This document shows positions 23,924-36,521 of a stretch of DNA of 64,000 bases, piece by piece (the first letter of the stretch is position 1; every line of letters begins with the position of its first letter). The notes beneath the pieces were generated by a model. That model was not told the origin of the DNA. It saw only the letters and a list, made by a program, of their open reading frames with translations, and made no database searches. The stretch covers positions 46,774,185 through 46,838,184 of the forward strand of contig NC_088865.1 in the NCBI RefSeq assembly GCF_032884065.1. Reading direction: 5' to 3'. The position numbers and the translations under genes are program-made. This stretch comes from Artemia franciscana (taxonomy: Eukaryota > Arthropoda > Branchiopoda > Anostraca > Artemiidae).

Positions 23924-24267
23924 TATTATAGCGACCCCACTCAAGAAGTTTGTTTGTAAAACCGTTTTGTCGGTCTGTATTTAGAGAAAATTCGGAAACG
24001 GAATGTAAAACCGGTTTGTGTGTTTCTGTATTCGGAGACATTTAGCTGAGATAAACTACTACAAAGGTATATTTTAATTAAGTATTTAATATATAAAGTT
24101 GGTATTTCGGTTAGGTTAGATGTTTAATATGAAGCGTTCTGGGCTTTCCATAATTCTTTGTTGTAGTTTCCATAATTTTGTTGCTAAAGTATTACATTTT
24201 CATCATATTTAGGTATATTTCATTAGGAATAACATAACTCCACTTCTTGAATGGGGTCGCTATAATA
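23924..24267 (-). mobile_element. 344-bp MITE with 26-bp terminal inverted repeats (R2 family)
   Basis: The left terminus 23924-23949 begins TATTATAGCGACCCCACTC. The right terminus 24242-24267 is its reverse complement with one mismatch in 26 positions. The outermost TA could be a TA target-site duplication, which would suggest a Tc1/mariner-type transposase in trans (inference). The interior carries the R2 segments in reverse order and encodes nothing. This is the only R2 copy with both ends clearly preserved. Confidence 0.85.
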
Positions 24268-25059
24268 AAAAAATAGTCCCCGACTATTTTACATAAAATT
24301 TATCATTAAATCGTAATGATGATGGGTACAATATCTGCTGCCCAGAGTGCCCCATAAGAAAGCAAGGAGGGTGATTCCTCTCTCTCTCTGAGGATAAAAA
24401 TATGTATAGGCCTAAAGCGCAAATTTTGTTTCTATTTAAGGTGAATACACCGTTTCTACATCTAAAATTCTCTTACAAGCCTAACCCCTCCCTCTCTCCA
24501 TTTTGAGAAACAATTTGCTGAATTGCTCCTGGGAAAATATCTAAAGGTTACGGTGCCCTCCCCCGACCCTCTACGAAATCCTTTAGCATTACTATTGCTC
24601 TTTTTACTATTTGTTTTTGAAATACTTGTCTATACTATTGACATACTAGGGAAAAGAACCTGTTTCATGTTTTCTGTCTGATAAGGAGACTAAAAATTAT
24701 CAGTTATCATTCGTACCGCGTGTTGACATTTCAAAGTTCTCATAAATCTTTAATTAGTTTGACTTGCCAAGACCCCTTAGGTGAAATTTGGCTGATAAAT
24801 AAGGTGACAGAAATATCCTGAAATCTCATTTTTGGCTCCAAGATCTTGGCCAGTTCCTCAGTTGTGTCTAGGCTTTCGGTGAAAATGGTTGATGAAATTA
24901 GACATCAGTATGAAGAAGATATTTTAAATTTAAGTTTTTCGGGTAGACATACACTAGGAACACCAAAGGTCATACCGCCTGATCCTCAGGTTTGATTTAA
25001 ACTTTTTTTAAAATCAAAATACTGCAATTATCCTTAATATTTTTACGATGTTTAGATAA
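24268..25059. other. No recognised gene
   Basis: No exon recognised. A short TCTCTCTC tract lies at 24379-24390. Confidence 0.4.
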
Positions 25060-25760
25060 TTTCGAAGTAAATTTGTAGTTTACAACATAATTTAGCTAGG
25101 ATGAAAGTGAATACCACACTTGATGCCTTTTCTTATGCTCTTCCATAATTCAGTAATCCTTTTCTGCGGGAGGAAATTCCATTTTGAGCCTTTAGCGGGG
25201 TCCCAAAAGGTAAAACGCCTATAGCAGCCATAAGTTTAAAAGCATGAAATTAAAGAATATGTCTAGTGAGAAACAAAATTCCCATTTGTAGCTGATTCCG
25301 GAATGGTTATTATTAACCTATTAAGATTTCCCCTAATCTTAGTAGGCTGTTAAAATGTTAATTTGAAAACAATTTTTTTAGGGATTCCATGCCTTGCAAG
25401 TGACATCACAGTAAAACTGACGCCGTTTTTTTTTTTGTTCAAGTTCTTTTAAACATAATTTTGGCATTTTTTTTCCTTCCAAATAACATTTTACTATTAA
25501 AACTAAGGAAAATGGTAATCGGAATTCCTGAACCAGCTGCAAATGACAACTTGTGGTGAAATTTTGGCAGTTGTTTTTTAGAGCATGCTTTAAAATTTTT
25601 TGCTACTATGGACTGCCTTTAGCTCTTTAAGAGCTAAAAATGTAATTTCCCCAGAAGCGATTACTGAATTATGAAAGAGCATGAAAAGAAACATAAAGAG
25701 ACGTATCTACTTTCACCCTAGCTAAATTACATCGAAAACTGCAAATTTACCTATTTTGCT
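25060..25760. repeat. Large imperfect inverted repeat, arms about 200-250 bp
   Basis: The left arm (about 25062-25330) contains atttagctaggatgaaagtg, ttccataattcagtaatcct and tagctgattccggaatggtt. The right arm (about 25500-25755) carries the complements in reverse order: aatcggaattcctgaaccag, gattactgaattatgaaaga and tttcaccctagctaaattac. The centre is 25330-25500. It is diverged (roughly 70-80% by eye), so it is an old foldback element or a tail-to-tail pair of one repeat. Confidence 0.65.
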
Positions 25761-26379
<619 letters not shown>

Positions 26380-26399
26380 ATATATAATTTAGGATGTAA

Positions 26400-26680
26400 A
26401 TTTGCACATTAGGGTGTGTGTGTTAAGTACATCGGGGTTGCATGCAAAATGTAACCTAACCTAACCAAAATACCAACTAAATGGTTTTTTAAAATATAGC
26501 TACAATATAGTTTTCCACCGAGTTGGAGCTTTTTGTCACCGCATTCAAACAGCAATAAACCGGTTATTGTCCGACTTTATAGATCCAAATTCTCGAGTGT
26601 GTACTGGCTAACAGAGTAGTACCCAGAATTCTTATTTCTATATATTCAGGAAGTTTCTACTTCGGGGTCGCTTTCAGTTC
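26400..26680 (+). repeat. R2 family fragment
   Basis: Carries aaccggttattgtccgactt and the taaccaaaataccaactaaa segment. It ends in a diverged acttcggggtcgctttcag matching the R2 terminal motif. Confidence 0.5.
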
Positions 26681-27179
26681 AAATATAGCCTTCCCCCACC
26701 TAGTGCTTAAACTACATATTATACAAATGCTTGCTACTTTCGTTGGTTTGCATTCTTATTTGTAGGCTGCTCACTTCTCATCAATAAATGATTCATACTG
26801 CCAATTAAAAAGAAAACAAAGTTTTTGTTAATATTCTAAGGCTACTCCCAGGTAATGGGAAAGGGGATCAGTTAAACGTAAAGCGACTGTGAAAAATCTA
26901 AGAAACAGAAATATTTTAAATGTAGTGGAGTAGAACTAGAATTAAATGAAAATATATTTGAAGCAAGTAAACGTTCACTGTCTTACTTTATAGTTTTATG
27001 GACAAATGAAAAAGCCATATGGTTTAAGACGTTGTTTAGTCGAGTGAAAGCTGTGATATTAGGCCTATACTGCTTAGTTCACAAGAGCCCGTTTGGCCTT
27101 TCTGAGATGTCACAGCTAGACCTTTTTACAACTTCGAATGCGCAGATTTTCTTTTCTTAGTTCAGCATTTGTTTCAGTA
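26681..27179. other. No recognised gene
   Basis: Nothing recognised. Confidence 0.35.
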
Positions 27180-29600
27180 TGCCTGAAAGGCTTATCTCAA
27201 TGCCCTTATTTGCTCCCTATATATTCATGATTCATTCTTTTTACCATCTAGCTGCACATAGTTTCTTTAGATTCAGCTCTACATCAAGTTTACAGCCCAT
27301 TAAAATTGAAGAAACTCCCACAACATGCCCTGAAAGTCTTAATTTAATACTCTTAGACGTTCTTAAGATATTTAAGATACGCCCTTTTGACAACCTGGAT
27401 ACACACAGCTTCTTTTGATTTTATTCAACATCCCCCTCAGCACACCCTAGAAGTTTCAGTTTAATAAACTTAGCCGTTCCATAGGTATTGCAAATCTGCC
27501 CTTTGACAATCTTGGATGCTACGTTTCGTCTTTTAATATAGCTAAACATCCCCAACAACACGCCCTAAAAGTTCCAGAGTATAGGCCTATCTTTAGCTGT
27601 TACCGGTATATTGCATACAGATCCTTTTGACAATCTGGATACACATAGTCAATAGTGTATTTTTCTTCAGTTATACATCCCTCTTAACTTTTCCTGACAT
27701 TTTCAGTCTAATATCCTTTTCTGTTACTGAGATATTGTATCTATGTATCTATTTGACAACCTGGATGTACTTAAACTCTTTTGATGCAGTTCACAACTGT
27801 ACAAGTAGTTGTAGCAGTCACAGTCAATGTCAAAATTGCATTAGCAATAGTAGCAGTCGCAGTTGCAGCCGTAGTCTCAAGCTGTTGCAGTCGCAGCTAT
27901 TCGCAGTTGCAAATATTCGCAGCCACTAGTAGTCGTAGTCTTCATTAGTTCCAGTTTCATGTAGTTGCAGTTGCAAGGAGTTGGTGGTGTAGTCGCAAGT
28001 AGTCGCAGCTGCAAGTAGTGGTAGTCGCAGTCACAAGTAGTCACAGTCCCAAGCAGTCACAAATAGTCACAGTTGCAAGTAATTGAACTCAAAATTAGCT
28101 GCAGTCGGAATCACAAATAGTCGCAGTTTCAGCAAGTAGTCGCACTCTCAGTCGCAACTGATTCCAGTCAGACCCATAAGTTGTCACAGTCGTAACTGTT
28201 GCAACTGAAAGCAGTCGCAGTCGCAAGTAGTTGCAATCACAAATATTCATAGCCGTAAGTTGTTGCAGTGGCAGACAAAAGAAGTCACAAGTAGTCGCGG
28301 TCACAGTTGTAGTGGCTAGGCTATAGTAGTTGTAGTTTATTATTTATAGTAAATTAGTAGCAGCAGCAGCAATAGTATATACATAGTGTCTTTTGGTTAG
28401 TTCAACATCCTTCTCAGCGTGCCCTTCAGATTTCTACTTAATACCCTCAGTCGTTCCTTAGATAATTGTTATTCCGCCTTTTGACAACCTGCAAGCCCGT
28501 GGTGTGTTTTGATTCAGTTTTACTTCCTCCTTAAGATTCGCTGAAATTGTCATACTTTTAACCTCAATCTTAATAATAGTAGTTGTAGTAGTACGCACAT
28601 GGTGCCTCTTGGTTTGTTCAACATCCCCCTCAACCCATCCTGAAACTTTAAATTTAGTACTTCTAGCCGTTCTGAGATATTGCTGACAACCTTCTTTTTG
28701 ACAACCTGCATGCACAAAGTGTATTTTGATTTAGTTCATTATCCTATTCGACAGCCATGAAAGTTTCACTTTAATAGCCTTAGCAATAGTAGTAGTTGTA
28801 GTACTACTAGCAATAGTAGTAAGCACACAATGTATTTTGTTTAATTTAACATCTTCCCCAACATGTCTGAAATATAAATTTTTTACTTTAAGGTGTTCCT
28901 GCTATATTACTATTACGCCCTTTGACAATCTGCATGCACATAATGGGTTTTAACTTGGCCTTAGAAGTAACAGTAGTAGTTGTCTTAGTAGTAGCAATAG
29001 GAGTAGTAATGACATGCACATAGAGCCTTCTGATTAGTTCAACATCCCCCTCAACATACGTAAACATACATGTAAATTTCAACTTGATGCTCTAAGCTGT
29101 TTCTTAGGCATCGCTGACGCGCTCTTTTGACAACATACACGCATCTAATGTGTTTTGATTTAGTCTAGTATTCCCTGAAAGCTTCACCCTGGTAGTATTA
29201 GTAGTAGCAGTAGAAGAAGTGGTAGTAGCAGCAAAAGTAGTAGCAGTATTAGTATGCACACTGTGCTTCTTTGCAGTTGCGGTTTTAGGTCTGGGCAAAA
29301 GGGTAGCTCCCCTCCCCCCGATTTTTCTTACATCTGATATTAAATTCGTTTTATTTTATATTTTTACACTCCTATGATATAAATTCCCCCCCCCCCAATT
29401 ATAAGCCCTGAAATCGCTACTTTGTTTTAGTTAAATCAAGATCCCCCTCAACATACCCTGGAATTTTCAGCTTAATACCCTAAGCCGTCCTATGATATTA
29501 CCTATACGCCCTTTTGAAAATCTCCATGCACATGGTATTCATTAATTTAGTTTATATCCTCCCCCAACATTCAGTTTAAGCTTTTCCTTAATATCCTTAC
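27180..29600 (+). repeat. Diverged tandem array, unit about 120-220 bp
   Basis: Repeated blocks are gcccttttgacaacctggat, acacatagtg, ttttgatttagttcaacatc, ccccctcaacacgccctgaa, agtttcagtttaatac and cttagccgttcctgagatat. They occur about a dozen times, for example near 27380, 27500, 27625, 27745, 28480, 28690, 28910, 29120, 29430 and 29510. Spacing varies because simple-repeat patches (agtagtagtagcaatag type) have expanded inside several units. No protein is encoded. Confidence 0.8.
27790..28330. repeat. Degenerate hexanucleotide array, AGTCGC/AGTTGC/AAGTAGTC type
   Basis: About 540 bp built from gtagtcgcagt, tcgcaagtagt and cagtcacaagtagt variants. It interrupts the larger tandem array between two copies of its unit. 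On the minus strand it gives Thr/Cys/Asp-rich chance ORFs. Confidence 0.85.
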
Positions 29601-30395
29601 CCTTTTTAGAGATCCAGGATCAAACATGCCCCCTTTTCCCAATAACAAATCCTTTATTAGGTTGCTACAACAACCTTTCCCATACAAAGTGGTTTGGTGA
29701 AAAGCTAAAGTGAAAAATACAGAAATAATACATATTTGCTCATTACTTTTGCTGGCTATGATGAACTGTGCATGTTTAATTGCTATTATGCCGATTTGAT
29801 GTTGTATGGACCAGTGTTACCAGATGCTTTTTAGAACACAGCGTAAGCCATAAAAGCGGAAATGTCCAGAAAGCATAATTTTTCAAGCAAAAATTCGCCG
29901 ATGTTACATTTTCAAAAATGCTCGCTTTGAAATATCCACTCATTTGAAAAAATCAACATACAACCACCTTAGAAAAGTGCCCCATATGTTGCAAACACAC
30001 CCCATCTAACACCAAAGATATGAATCTATGTAAAGACGATATTTAGAAACCTCATCATACTGACTTCCGAAAGCAATAGGAGGAAGTGCATTTTTTGGAA
30101 AGTTAATGTTTGGTATTTTCTTATATTTACGTCACATAAAACTGGATCTAAACACTGCCAATATTTTTTCCCGATCCAATGCCAGACCTAGACATCCTGA
30201 TCTAATTCACGTGGTTGAACCTAAGCATATTTCACTCAAGCGATATTTTTGGACCAGAGTTTTCTGCCATATAAAGTTGGCATTAAGAGATAATTATTGA
30301 AAGTAGAACAACCCTATTAGAAAGTCTTATATTTTGCTATAAAAAAAAGGCAACAGCGAATGATACCATTAGTGCAAACTTATATGTAACACAGA

Positions 30396-30397
<2 letters not shown>
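29601..30397. other. No recognised gene
   Basis: Nothing recognised. The 64-residue ORF at 30106-30300 has no motif I know. Confidence 0.35.

Positions 30398-30462
<65 letters not shown>
30398..30462. repeat. (TA)n microsatellite
   Basis: About 65 bp. A nearby acagactatataca repeat (30470-30510) looks like slippage debris. Confidence 0.95.
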
Positions 30463-30464
<2 letters not shown>

Positions 30465-30727
30465 TTCACACAGACTATACAACGGACTATACAACACAGA
30501 CTATATATATATACTTTTCATTGAGAACTCTGTATTTGCGGTAACTTAAAGTACCAAGAATAGTGAATATGAATTCTGATTGTTTGAATTAATTAAACGG
30601 TAACTTACATCGCTACTTATATATTTTTATAAAGATTGGGAACAATCGGGAAGTCAATTTGTAATGAAAAACACTTCCATAATGCAGTTGTATAGATTTT
30701 GGTTGTAGCGGGTGCCAAATGTCAAAA

Positions 30728-31009
30728 AAAGAAACATGGGTGAAAATTCCGCGAAAAATAAGCTAAAACATGACATCAAATGCTTAAGAAGGTGCGGACT
30801 TCCTCCGAATATGTATCAACATATTCTTAATTTTTGAATTTTACGGATGAAAAACGTTGTGGAATTTTTTGTCTGTAAAAGCTCAAACATTAAGAATATG
30901 TTGACTCCCTGATTGTTTGAATTAATTATACGAAAACTTGCACAGTTTTCTTAAGCATTTGGTGCCATGTTTATCTAATTTTTTGCGGAATTTTCACCCA
31001 TGTTTCTTT
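30728..31009. repeat. Nested inverted-repeat element
   Basis: The outer arms are 30728-30790 and 30948-31009, starting aaagaaacatgggtgaaaat and ending with its complement. An inner pair, caacatattcttaat at 30817-30831 and attaagaatatgttg at 30889-30903, is perfect. A direct repeat of ctgattgtttgaattaatta occurs both outside (30576-30600) and inside (30909-30930). No coding capacity. Likely a MITE or foldback element. Confidence 0.75.
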
Positions 31010-32080
31010 TATTAACTTGTTGCTTAGCTCATTAACTTAACTTATTAGTTTTGCTTATTTGTTTTTAAGATTTGAAGTCACAACAGTGACATAAATGTGG
31101 CACTGTCCTAAATACTTCGTAATTTTGACATAAATCAAAAGAAAAATCTTAAAAGATCATGGTTTTTGGTATTAATAGTTCAGTTGGGTCTAAGCAGGCA
31201 AAAATGTTTTATCTTGACGTCCTTGAGTCTCAGTCACTCTTTGATTGCATTTGAATGAAAAACCTGTTTAATCTAGATTGTAACCGCATCATACGGTCGG
31301 TATGAAACAACTATTTTTAGTTGGTTCTTGGAAAAATTTTTTTCTACTCAGTCTGATGATTGAGTGCATATTTTGTGGACATTGACGTCAGTTTCAAGTC
31401 TTGGCACATTGCGGTTTATTTCTTGAAAAAAAAGTTATCAATTTATAATCTTGACTGGTCACCCCAGAGGCGTGTCGGATGAAAACGTTATTGAAGGTTA
31501 TACACTTTTTTTCTTTTTGTTTTACAATTGTACTTCCTGGATATTTCAGATTTTTTTTTATGTTTAAATGGTCAATTAACTCTTATAAGGTTATTTGTTT
31601 GTACTTTAGACTTTTAAGATGAAAAGTTCATTTATCCGTTAAATCTTAGTTCTTGTTGCATCGTCATGTACAAATCGGTATTTCTTCTTTTGCTCAACCT
31701 GGATCTTTTTGTGCTAATTGTTCTTTTGGGATGGCACCAACTAGAGGGGGGGATATTTTCATTTTCGCTGAAAATTAAAAATAACAACCCCCCCCCCCTC
31801 TTGACTAAAAACCTAAATTTTCTTGATTTGGCGCCCCTGTGCTTCGTCCCTCCCTTAAGGCTTTAAGGTTTATTAAAGAAATTGTTTCAAAGGTAGGACA
31901 TATCCAGTGAGTAATATAGTTGTGCCTGACCTTGACTATCCTTAGGAACATATTTCACCCCCCCCCCCTGAAAAGATTGAATGTATCCTCTAAATAGGCT
32001 TTTATGATTAACTTAACCATAGACTATTCTTCCTTAAATGATTTTTTTTTCAAACAAGAAGGTCTTCTTGTTTACCAGAA
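31010..32080. other. No recognised gene
   Basis: Low-copy-looking sequence with C-runs near 31789 and 31960. No exon recognised. Confidence 0.35.
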
Positions 32081-32142
32081 GGTGGTGAGGGTACTTGTCC
32101 GTCCTGGCGGCGGTGGTGAGGGTACTTGTCCGTCCTGGCGGC
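32081..32142. repeat. Perfect 31-bp tandem duplication
   Basis: The unit at 32081-32111 (ggtggtgagggtacttgtcc...) is repeated exactly at 32112-32142. It is GC-rich in an AT-rich setting. Confidence 0.95.
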
Positions 32143-32574
32143 GTCCATGCTTCTGCCGTGAAAAAAATATTGTTAATCAGTTATTTTTTTTTATTATTAC
32201 TTAGAATAATTGATTTTTGATTGTATTCTTTACGTTTTTGTGCGGATCTTTTCTTCTCATTTAAAGCAACGAAATGATGTTTAAGATAACAGGAGACATA
32301 CGAAAGAGGGTAGGGGGCAGCATTGAAACTCTATTACTTTCAAAATCCTCGAAATGTTTGCGGTTATTCGTGTAATTTCTATATTGCTATTGTGTATCTT
32401 ATTTACTTATTTATTTATGACACCGCCTCGAAATAATTTCTCGTATTCGGTTCTGACGCTTATCTTACATAGCAAAGGTACGGGGGGGGGGTCCACCATG
32501 TATTGGTCCGATTCTAATTCTGGAAAACGTGATAAATAACAGCCTTAAATATTGATTTTCTTTTTCAATTTTTT

Positions 32575-32584
32575 GCCCCGCCCC
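32575..32584 (+). promoter_or_regulatory. GC-box-like site upstream of the hexokinase first exon
   Basis: GCCCCGCCCC about 190 bp before the inferred start codon, in an AT-rich background. An Sp1/KLF-type site is possible. No TATA box or initiator could be assigned, so the promoter placement is an inference. Confidence 0.25.
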
Positions 32585-32773
32585 TTCTCTTAAGAAAAAG
32601 ACAAACCATTATTATGAAAGGGTGACATCTTCTCTCTGTCCAAAACCCTGTGCGTTTTAAGGGATAAATTTCCTTCGGGGTTGTTTGAATAGATTTTGGG
32701 AAGAATTTCCCAAAATTCATTTTGAGGGGTTTTGAGGGAAGGACGAGGGCGAAACTTGGCTGCGCCAACTCCA

Positions 32774-32821
32774 ATGCGTTCTGTAACAGTACAAGTATTA
32801 CAGAAGAGCGGAAAACAAGAA
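32774..32821 (+). CDS. Hexokinase coding exon 1 (inferred)
   Basis: ATG at 32774 opens a 16-codon exon, MRSVTVQVLQKSGKQE, ending at a strong donor, GAA|GTGAGT. The phase is 0, matching the next exon, which begins LEERCSNLILSDDQ. The nearest upstream in-frame codon of note is a TGA at 32723-32725, with no ATG between, so this is the first possible start in frame. The Kozak context (ctccaATGc) is weak. The length is close to the short first exons of animal hexokinases. The family N-terminus is poorly conserved, so the call rests on splice site, phase and position. Confidence 0.6.
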
Positions 32822-33361
32822 GTGAGTTTTTGTGTTTTTAACTGTCACCAATGTACATTTGTGAGCAAGATGTAATTTTTTGAGGTGTTCAGGGTCTGTG
32901 AAGAGCCATTTGAAAAAAAGAAGATCTATTTATAATTATTTCTGTTAGCGAGACAAGAGAATATAGCGAATTCTGGTTAAAATTGTAAATATTTAATGAA
33001 ATCCAAATAAGGGTGGAGAAAATGAACTGAACCTATCGACGGATCTATATTATTTTCAGGTATTAAGCTGCAAATCTTGCTCATAGCTTACACGTTTTCG
33101 TAGCTACAGAAAAAAAACTATATCGAGAATCCCCTCCTTTCAGGACGATTTAGGAAAACATATGAAAAGGTGTAAGATTTTATGCATTTTGGCCCCCTAA
33201 AACTTTTGTAAGGTTCCAAGTGTCATGTATTTTTGTATTGTTTCCTGTGTGCGTTAATCTAGAAAGAAGAAACAGAACAAATTGTACTGGCTAAACTTTA
33301 TAAACTGTTTGTTCCGGTATCCATGTCAAACCGTGTCATGACTTTGTATCTTAATTTTTAG

Positions 33362-33524
33362 TTGGAAGAAAGATGTTCGAATTTAATCCTTTCTGATGAT
33401 CAAATAGAAAGAGTTTCTGCAACTTTACTAAAAGAAATTGAAAATGGACTGCGCCAGAAGACAAACGGTGAAGCTGACATAAAATGCTATCCCACCTACG
33501 TTAGAAATTTGCCAAATGGCGAGG
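33362..33524 (+). CDS. Hexokinase coding exon 2
   Basis: Acceptor tttttag at 33361 and donor G|GTGAGT at 33525. The 163-bp size equals that of the corresponding vertebrate exon. It encodes LEERCSNLILSDDQIERVSA, then a helix ending EIENGLRQKTNGEADIKC and YPTYVRNLPNGE. The YPTYVR...P.G segment precedes the ATP-binding loop in all hexokinases. It ends with one base of a Glu codon completed by the next exon. It follows exon 1 after a 540-bp intron. Confidence 0.92.
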
Positions 33525-35844
33525 GTGAGTTAAAATAGAATTTTGGTGTGAACGCTTGAACTGTTTTATTTACTGTTTACTGACTATCTTGTTGCTACGA
33601 GGGGTCACCGACTTCAAGAAATCACCTTCACCATATGGTGCGTGCTAAGCTTGGCAAACTCTCATACGTCATACGTAGGATGGAACTGCTTGGTATATGT
33701 GGTGCTCTGAGATGTACTTCAGGTGGCGTAAAGTGGACGAGCCCCTCCATTTTGTGGCTTATTCTTAGTTTTCTTACCATTAATAAATTAGCAGATTTAA
33801 ACAGAATATAAGTACCAATTCAGAAGTATAAATGAAAAAAAAAATGAAAGAACAACTATCAATCGCTAATAAAGTGATAAGACCCTACTAATTAAATAAA
33901 AAAATAGGCTCAAATTTTAATAGACAAGTCGGGCTCTGGCGACTTCCTTTGAAGAAGAAAAAAGGGGAAAATTTGTCCTTGACACAAAACACTGGGAGTA
34001 AATACAGAATTACCAAAACTTCTTGTTTTCGACCATGCCCTTCAAGGTAGGTTCATAAGTAATGCGCCCACCCTATAAGTTTAAGGAATCCTTGAAATCC
34101 GCAATACTTGTTCAACTGAGAACAATTCTTTGAAAAATATTAAGTATAATGCATTCTTAACCCTCCCCAAAGTATTTTACCCCGAAGAGGGGAATCGTTG
34201 TCTAGGTTCACCATAATACATTATTTTGACAATTAGGTTCAGGTTTTTCATAGCTCTGTTGTCCTCAGGCGGCGTGGTGGTGCAATGAATTGTTAGTAGT
34301 AGTGGTAATAGTACATGTGCCCACCGTTTTGAATGCCTAAAGAGGTGACTTCATTCAAACTACTAATTAACTGTTACAAAACTCTAATTTTTGCTTATTC
34401 GGTTGTTCAAAAAGTATTTCTTATGAAATGTATTTCTCATAAATTGCGTACCAGTGATTCATACCTTGTCAGCGAATAAATCAAAAAGCTTAAAATGAGG
34501 GGATATTTCTCGTAAAGCAAGAGACTTTTACATCATAGCTTATGTATTTGTGCTCCTTTGGTTTTTGTGAAAGCGTTTCTTCTTTTTAAGCCTTGTCCAG
34601 CATAGATTACATTCAAGACATAATGTATTTCTTTAATGAAATCATCCATGTTTTGGTAGAGTACAGAGAGATGTACTAATAGATAGTAGAGTATAGATTA
34701 GTGGTAGAGAATAGAGTGAGCGGAGATGGGTGTAGAGTAGAGAAGGATGAGTGGATAACGCGGGGAAGGAGACGGTCCACAAATAGGGATTTCAATCCTT
34801 TCTTGTAATGATGACGTTTTTTTTAGAAAGCAAACTCTAGATATTACATTTTTCTTGTATTGTATTTAAATTCACTTGAAATGTGCCTGCTCTAGGTTCA
34901 CACAGAACAAAATCACTGCAAATGGCATTATTCTTGAATTGCACGAGTAACCAATTTGAATTGACGTTATGTTTGCAATGGATTGTCTCTGCCTTTGATT
35001 CTGCTTTTGCTTATTAAAAAAAAAAAAACTCCCACTTCTATAACCAACAACTCGCTGCAGTACCAAGCCTTGGGCCAGCATGGCTATTCACGCTTCTCAT
35101 TCACCCTAATTCATTCAAAGCTTTACTCTTAACCTCTCCTATGGAGTTCCAATTACCTCTAATTACTTTCTTATGACTTCTTACCCCCCCCCCTCTATTC
35201 AGGGACGACCTGCTTTCCATTTGTCCTGGGATGTATGACCAAAAAGTAAAATCTTTTTGAATGGGCTATCATTCATCCATAAACCATGGCGTAGCCATCT
35301 TAACCTTTTTTTCATTAGGGCCCTTAAAAAAATGTACGCGATAATTTACATTACTTTTTTATTGCACAAAAAAAAAATGCCCTGTTTCTATAAAAGGTTG
35401 AACTTCTCAAACGCAGTAAATTACTTGACCAAAAAACCTAAATTGCTTAAGCTGGCTACTAAATTGCGGCTTTAAGTAAATTTTGCTCTCGTTTAACTGT
35501 CTGTATTATTCAGAGTAGAAATTTTCACGATACGTGAAGTTTGCTTTACAAAAATAACTTCCATAATCATTATGAATCAGGATTATTTCACTCTTACGAT
35601 TTTCATAATTTAACAAATCCACCTATTTGCCGAATGATAAAGACATAAACCTGAATCCATCATCTGTGGTTGAATTTTTTGGGTTAGAATTAGGTCGTTT
35701 TAAAGATAGAGGAGGGGATCAATTTAGTAACCACAAAGGAAAGTCAAATACCTTGCTACGCCGCTGCACGTATTCCTTTCTATAAATATTCCGTTTATAA
35801 CCTTTTGTGGAGAAATGAAATTCATATATTTCTCTTTTTTTCAG
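33525..35844 (+). other. Hexokinase intron 2
   Basis: 2.3 kb bounded by GTGAGT and tttttttcag. It contains a degenerate tagagta simple repeat at about 34658-34765, a poly(A) patch at 35018-35030 and C-runs near 35185. No other gene recognised. Small ORFs at 34872-35081 and 35257-35475 have no motif. Confidence 0.8.
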
Positions 35845-35990
35845 AAAGGGGAAAATTCTTGGCCCTCGATCTAGGCGGGACCAATTTTAGAGTACTTTTG
35901 ATCCATTTAGGTGAAGCCACACCTGAAAAGGAATTTGCGTCAAGAATTTTTGCTGTGCCACATCAAATAATGACGGGACCAGGCGAAGCC
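35845..35990 (+). CDS. Hexokinase coding exon 3 (ATP phosphate-binding loop)
   Basis: 146 bp between tttttttcag and GTAAGT. It reads (E)RGKFLALDLGGTNFRVLLIH, then LGEATPEKEFASRIFAVPHQ and IMTGPGEA. DLGGTNFRV is the phosphate-1 loop that binds ATP phosphates in hexokinases. IMTGPGEA leads directly into LFDHIAE of the next exon, as in insect hexokinases. Splice phase in is 1 and out is 0. Confidence 0.96.
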
Positions 35991-36518
35991 GTAAGTTTTA
36001 CTTAAGTTATCAGGTTCTAGATTTGGAAAGCAAAACTTAAAAGAAATTTAAGTTAAATAAATATGAGCGAGTTAAATGGTTGTAAAATTGGTGATACTAA
36101 GGGAATTGAGTTTCATTAATTAAAAATCCAAATTCAGCACTTTTCTGCAATGAAAACTATAGTCCGTCTTCCTGAAAACGTTCCTTGTGAAGCCTGTTTT
36201 AATGCATCTCATTGATCCCTATTTGGTATAGACCTACAATTAATATCAAGTATATAGCGAACTCAAACGGGTTTTGTAAGCAGAAGTAAAGAAGTATGAT
36301 CAAGCTAGAAAAAAGAAAATTTTTACAGTAAGTTTATCACCCCTCCGAAATAGTCTGTGAAACTTTTATTAATTTCAATCCTCATCAATGTTTTTATGTA
36401 GACACTAGCTATTGGTGTGGCGCTTCGCGCCCCCCAGGCCCCCCTCCCCCCCGCGCGCAAGTCGTTACGCGCCATATTAGTTACGCGCCATTGTAGTTGT
36501 GTCTCTGTGTCCCACCTG

Positions 36519-36521
<3 letters not shown>

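Noticed and set aside
27790..28330. Regularly spaced short repeats that could be mistaken for a CRISPR array.
   Set aside because: Units are 6-12 bp, degenerate and without unique spacers, in a eukaryotic intergenic tandem array.
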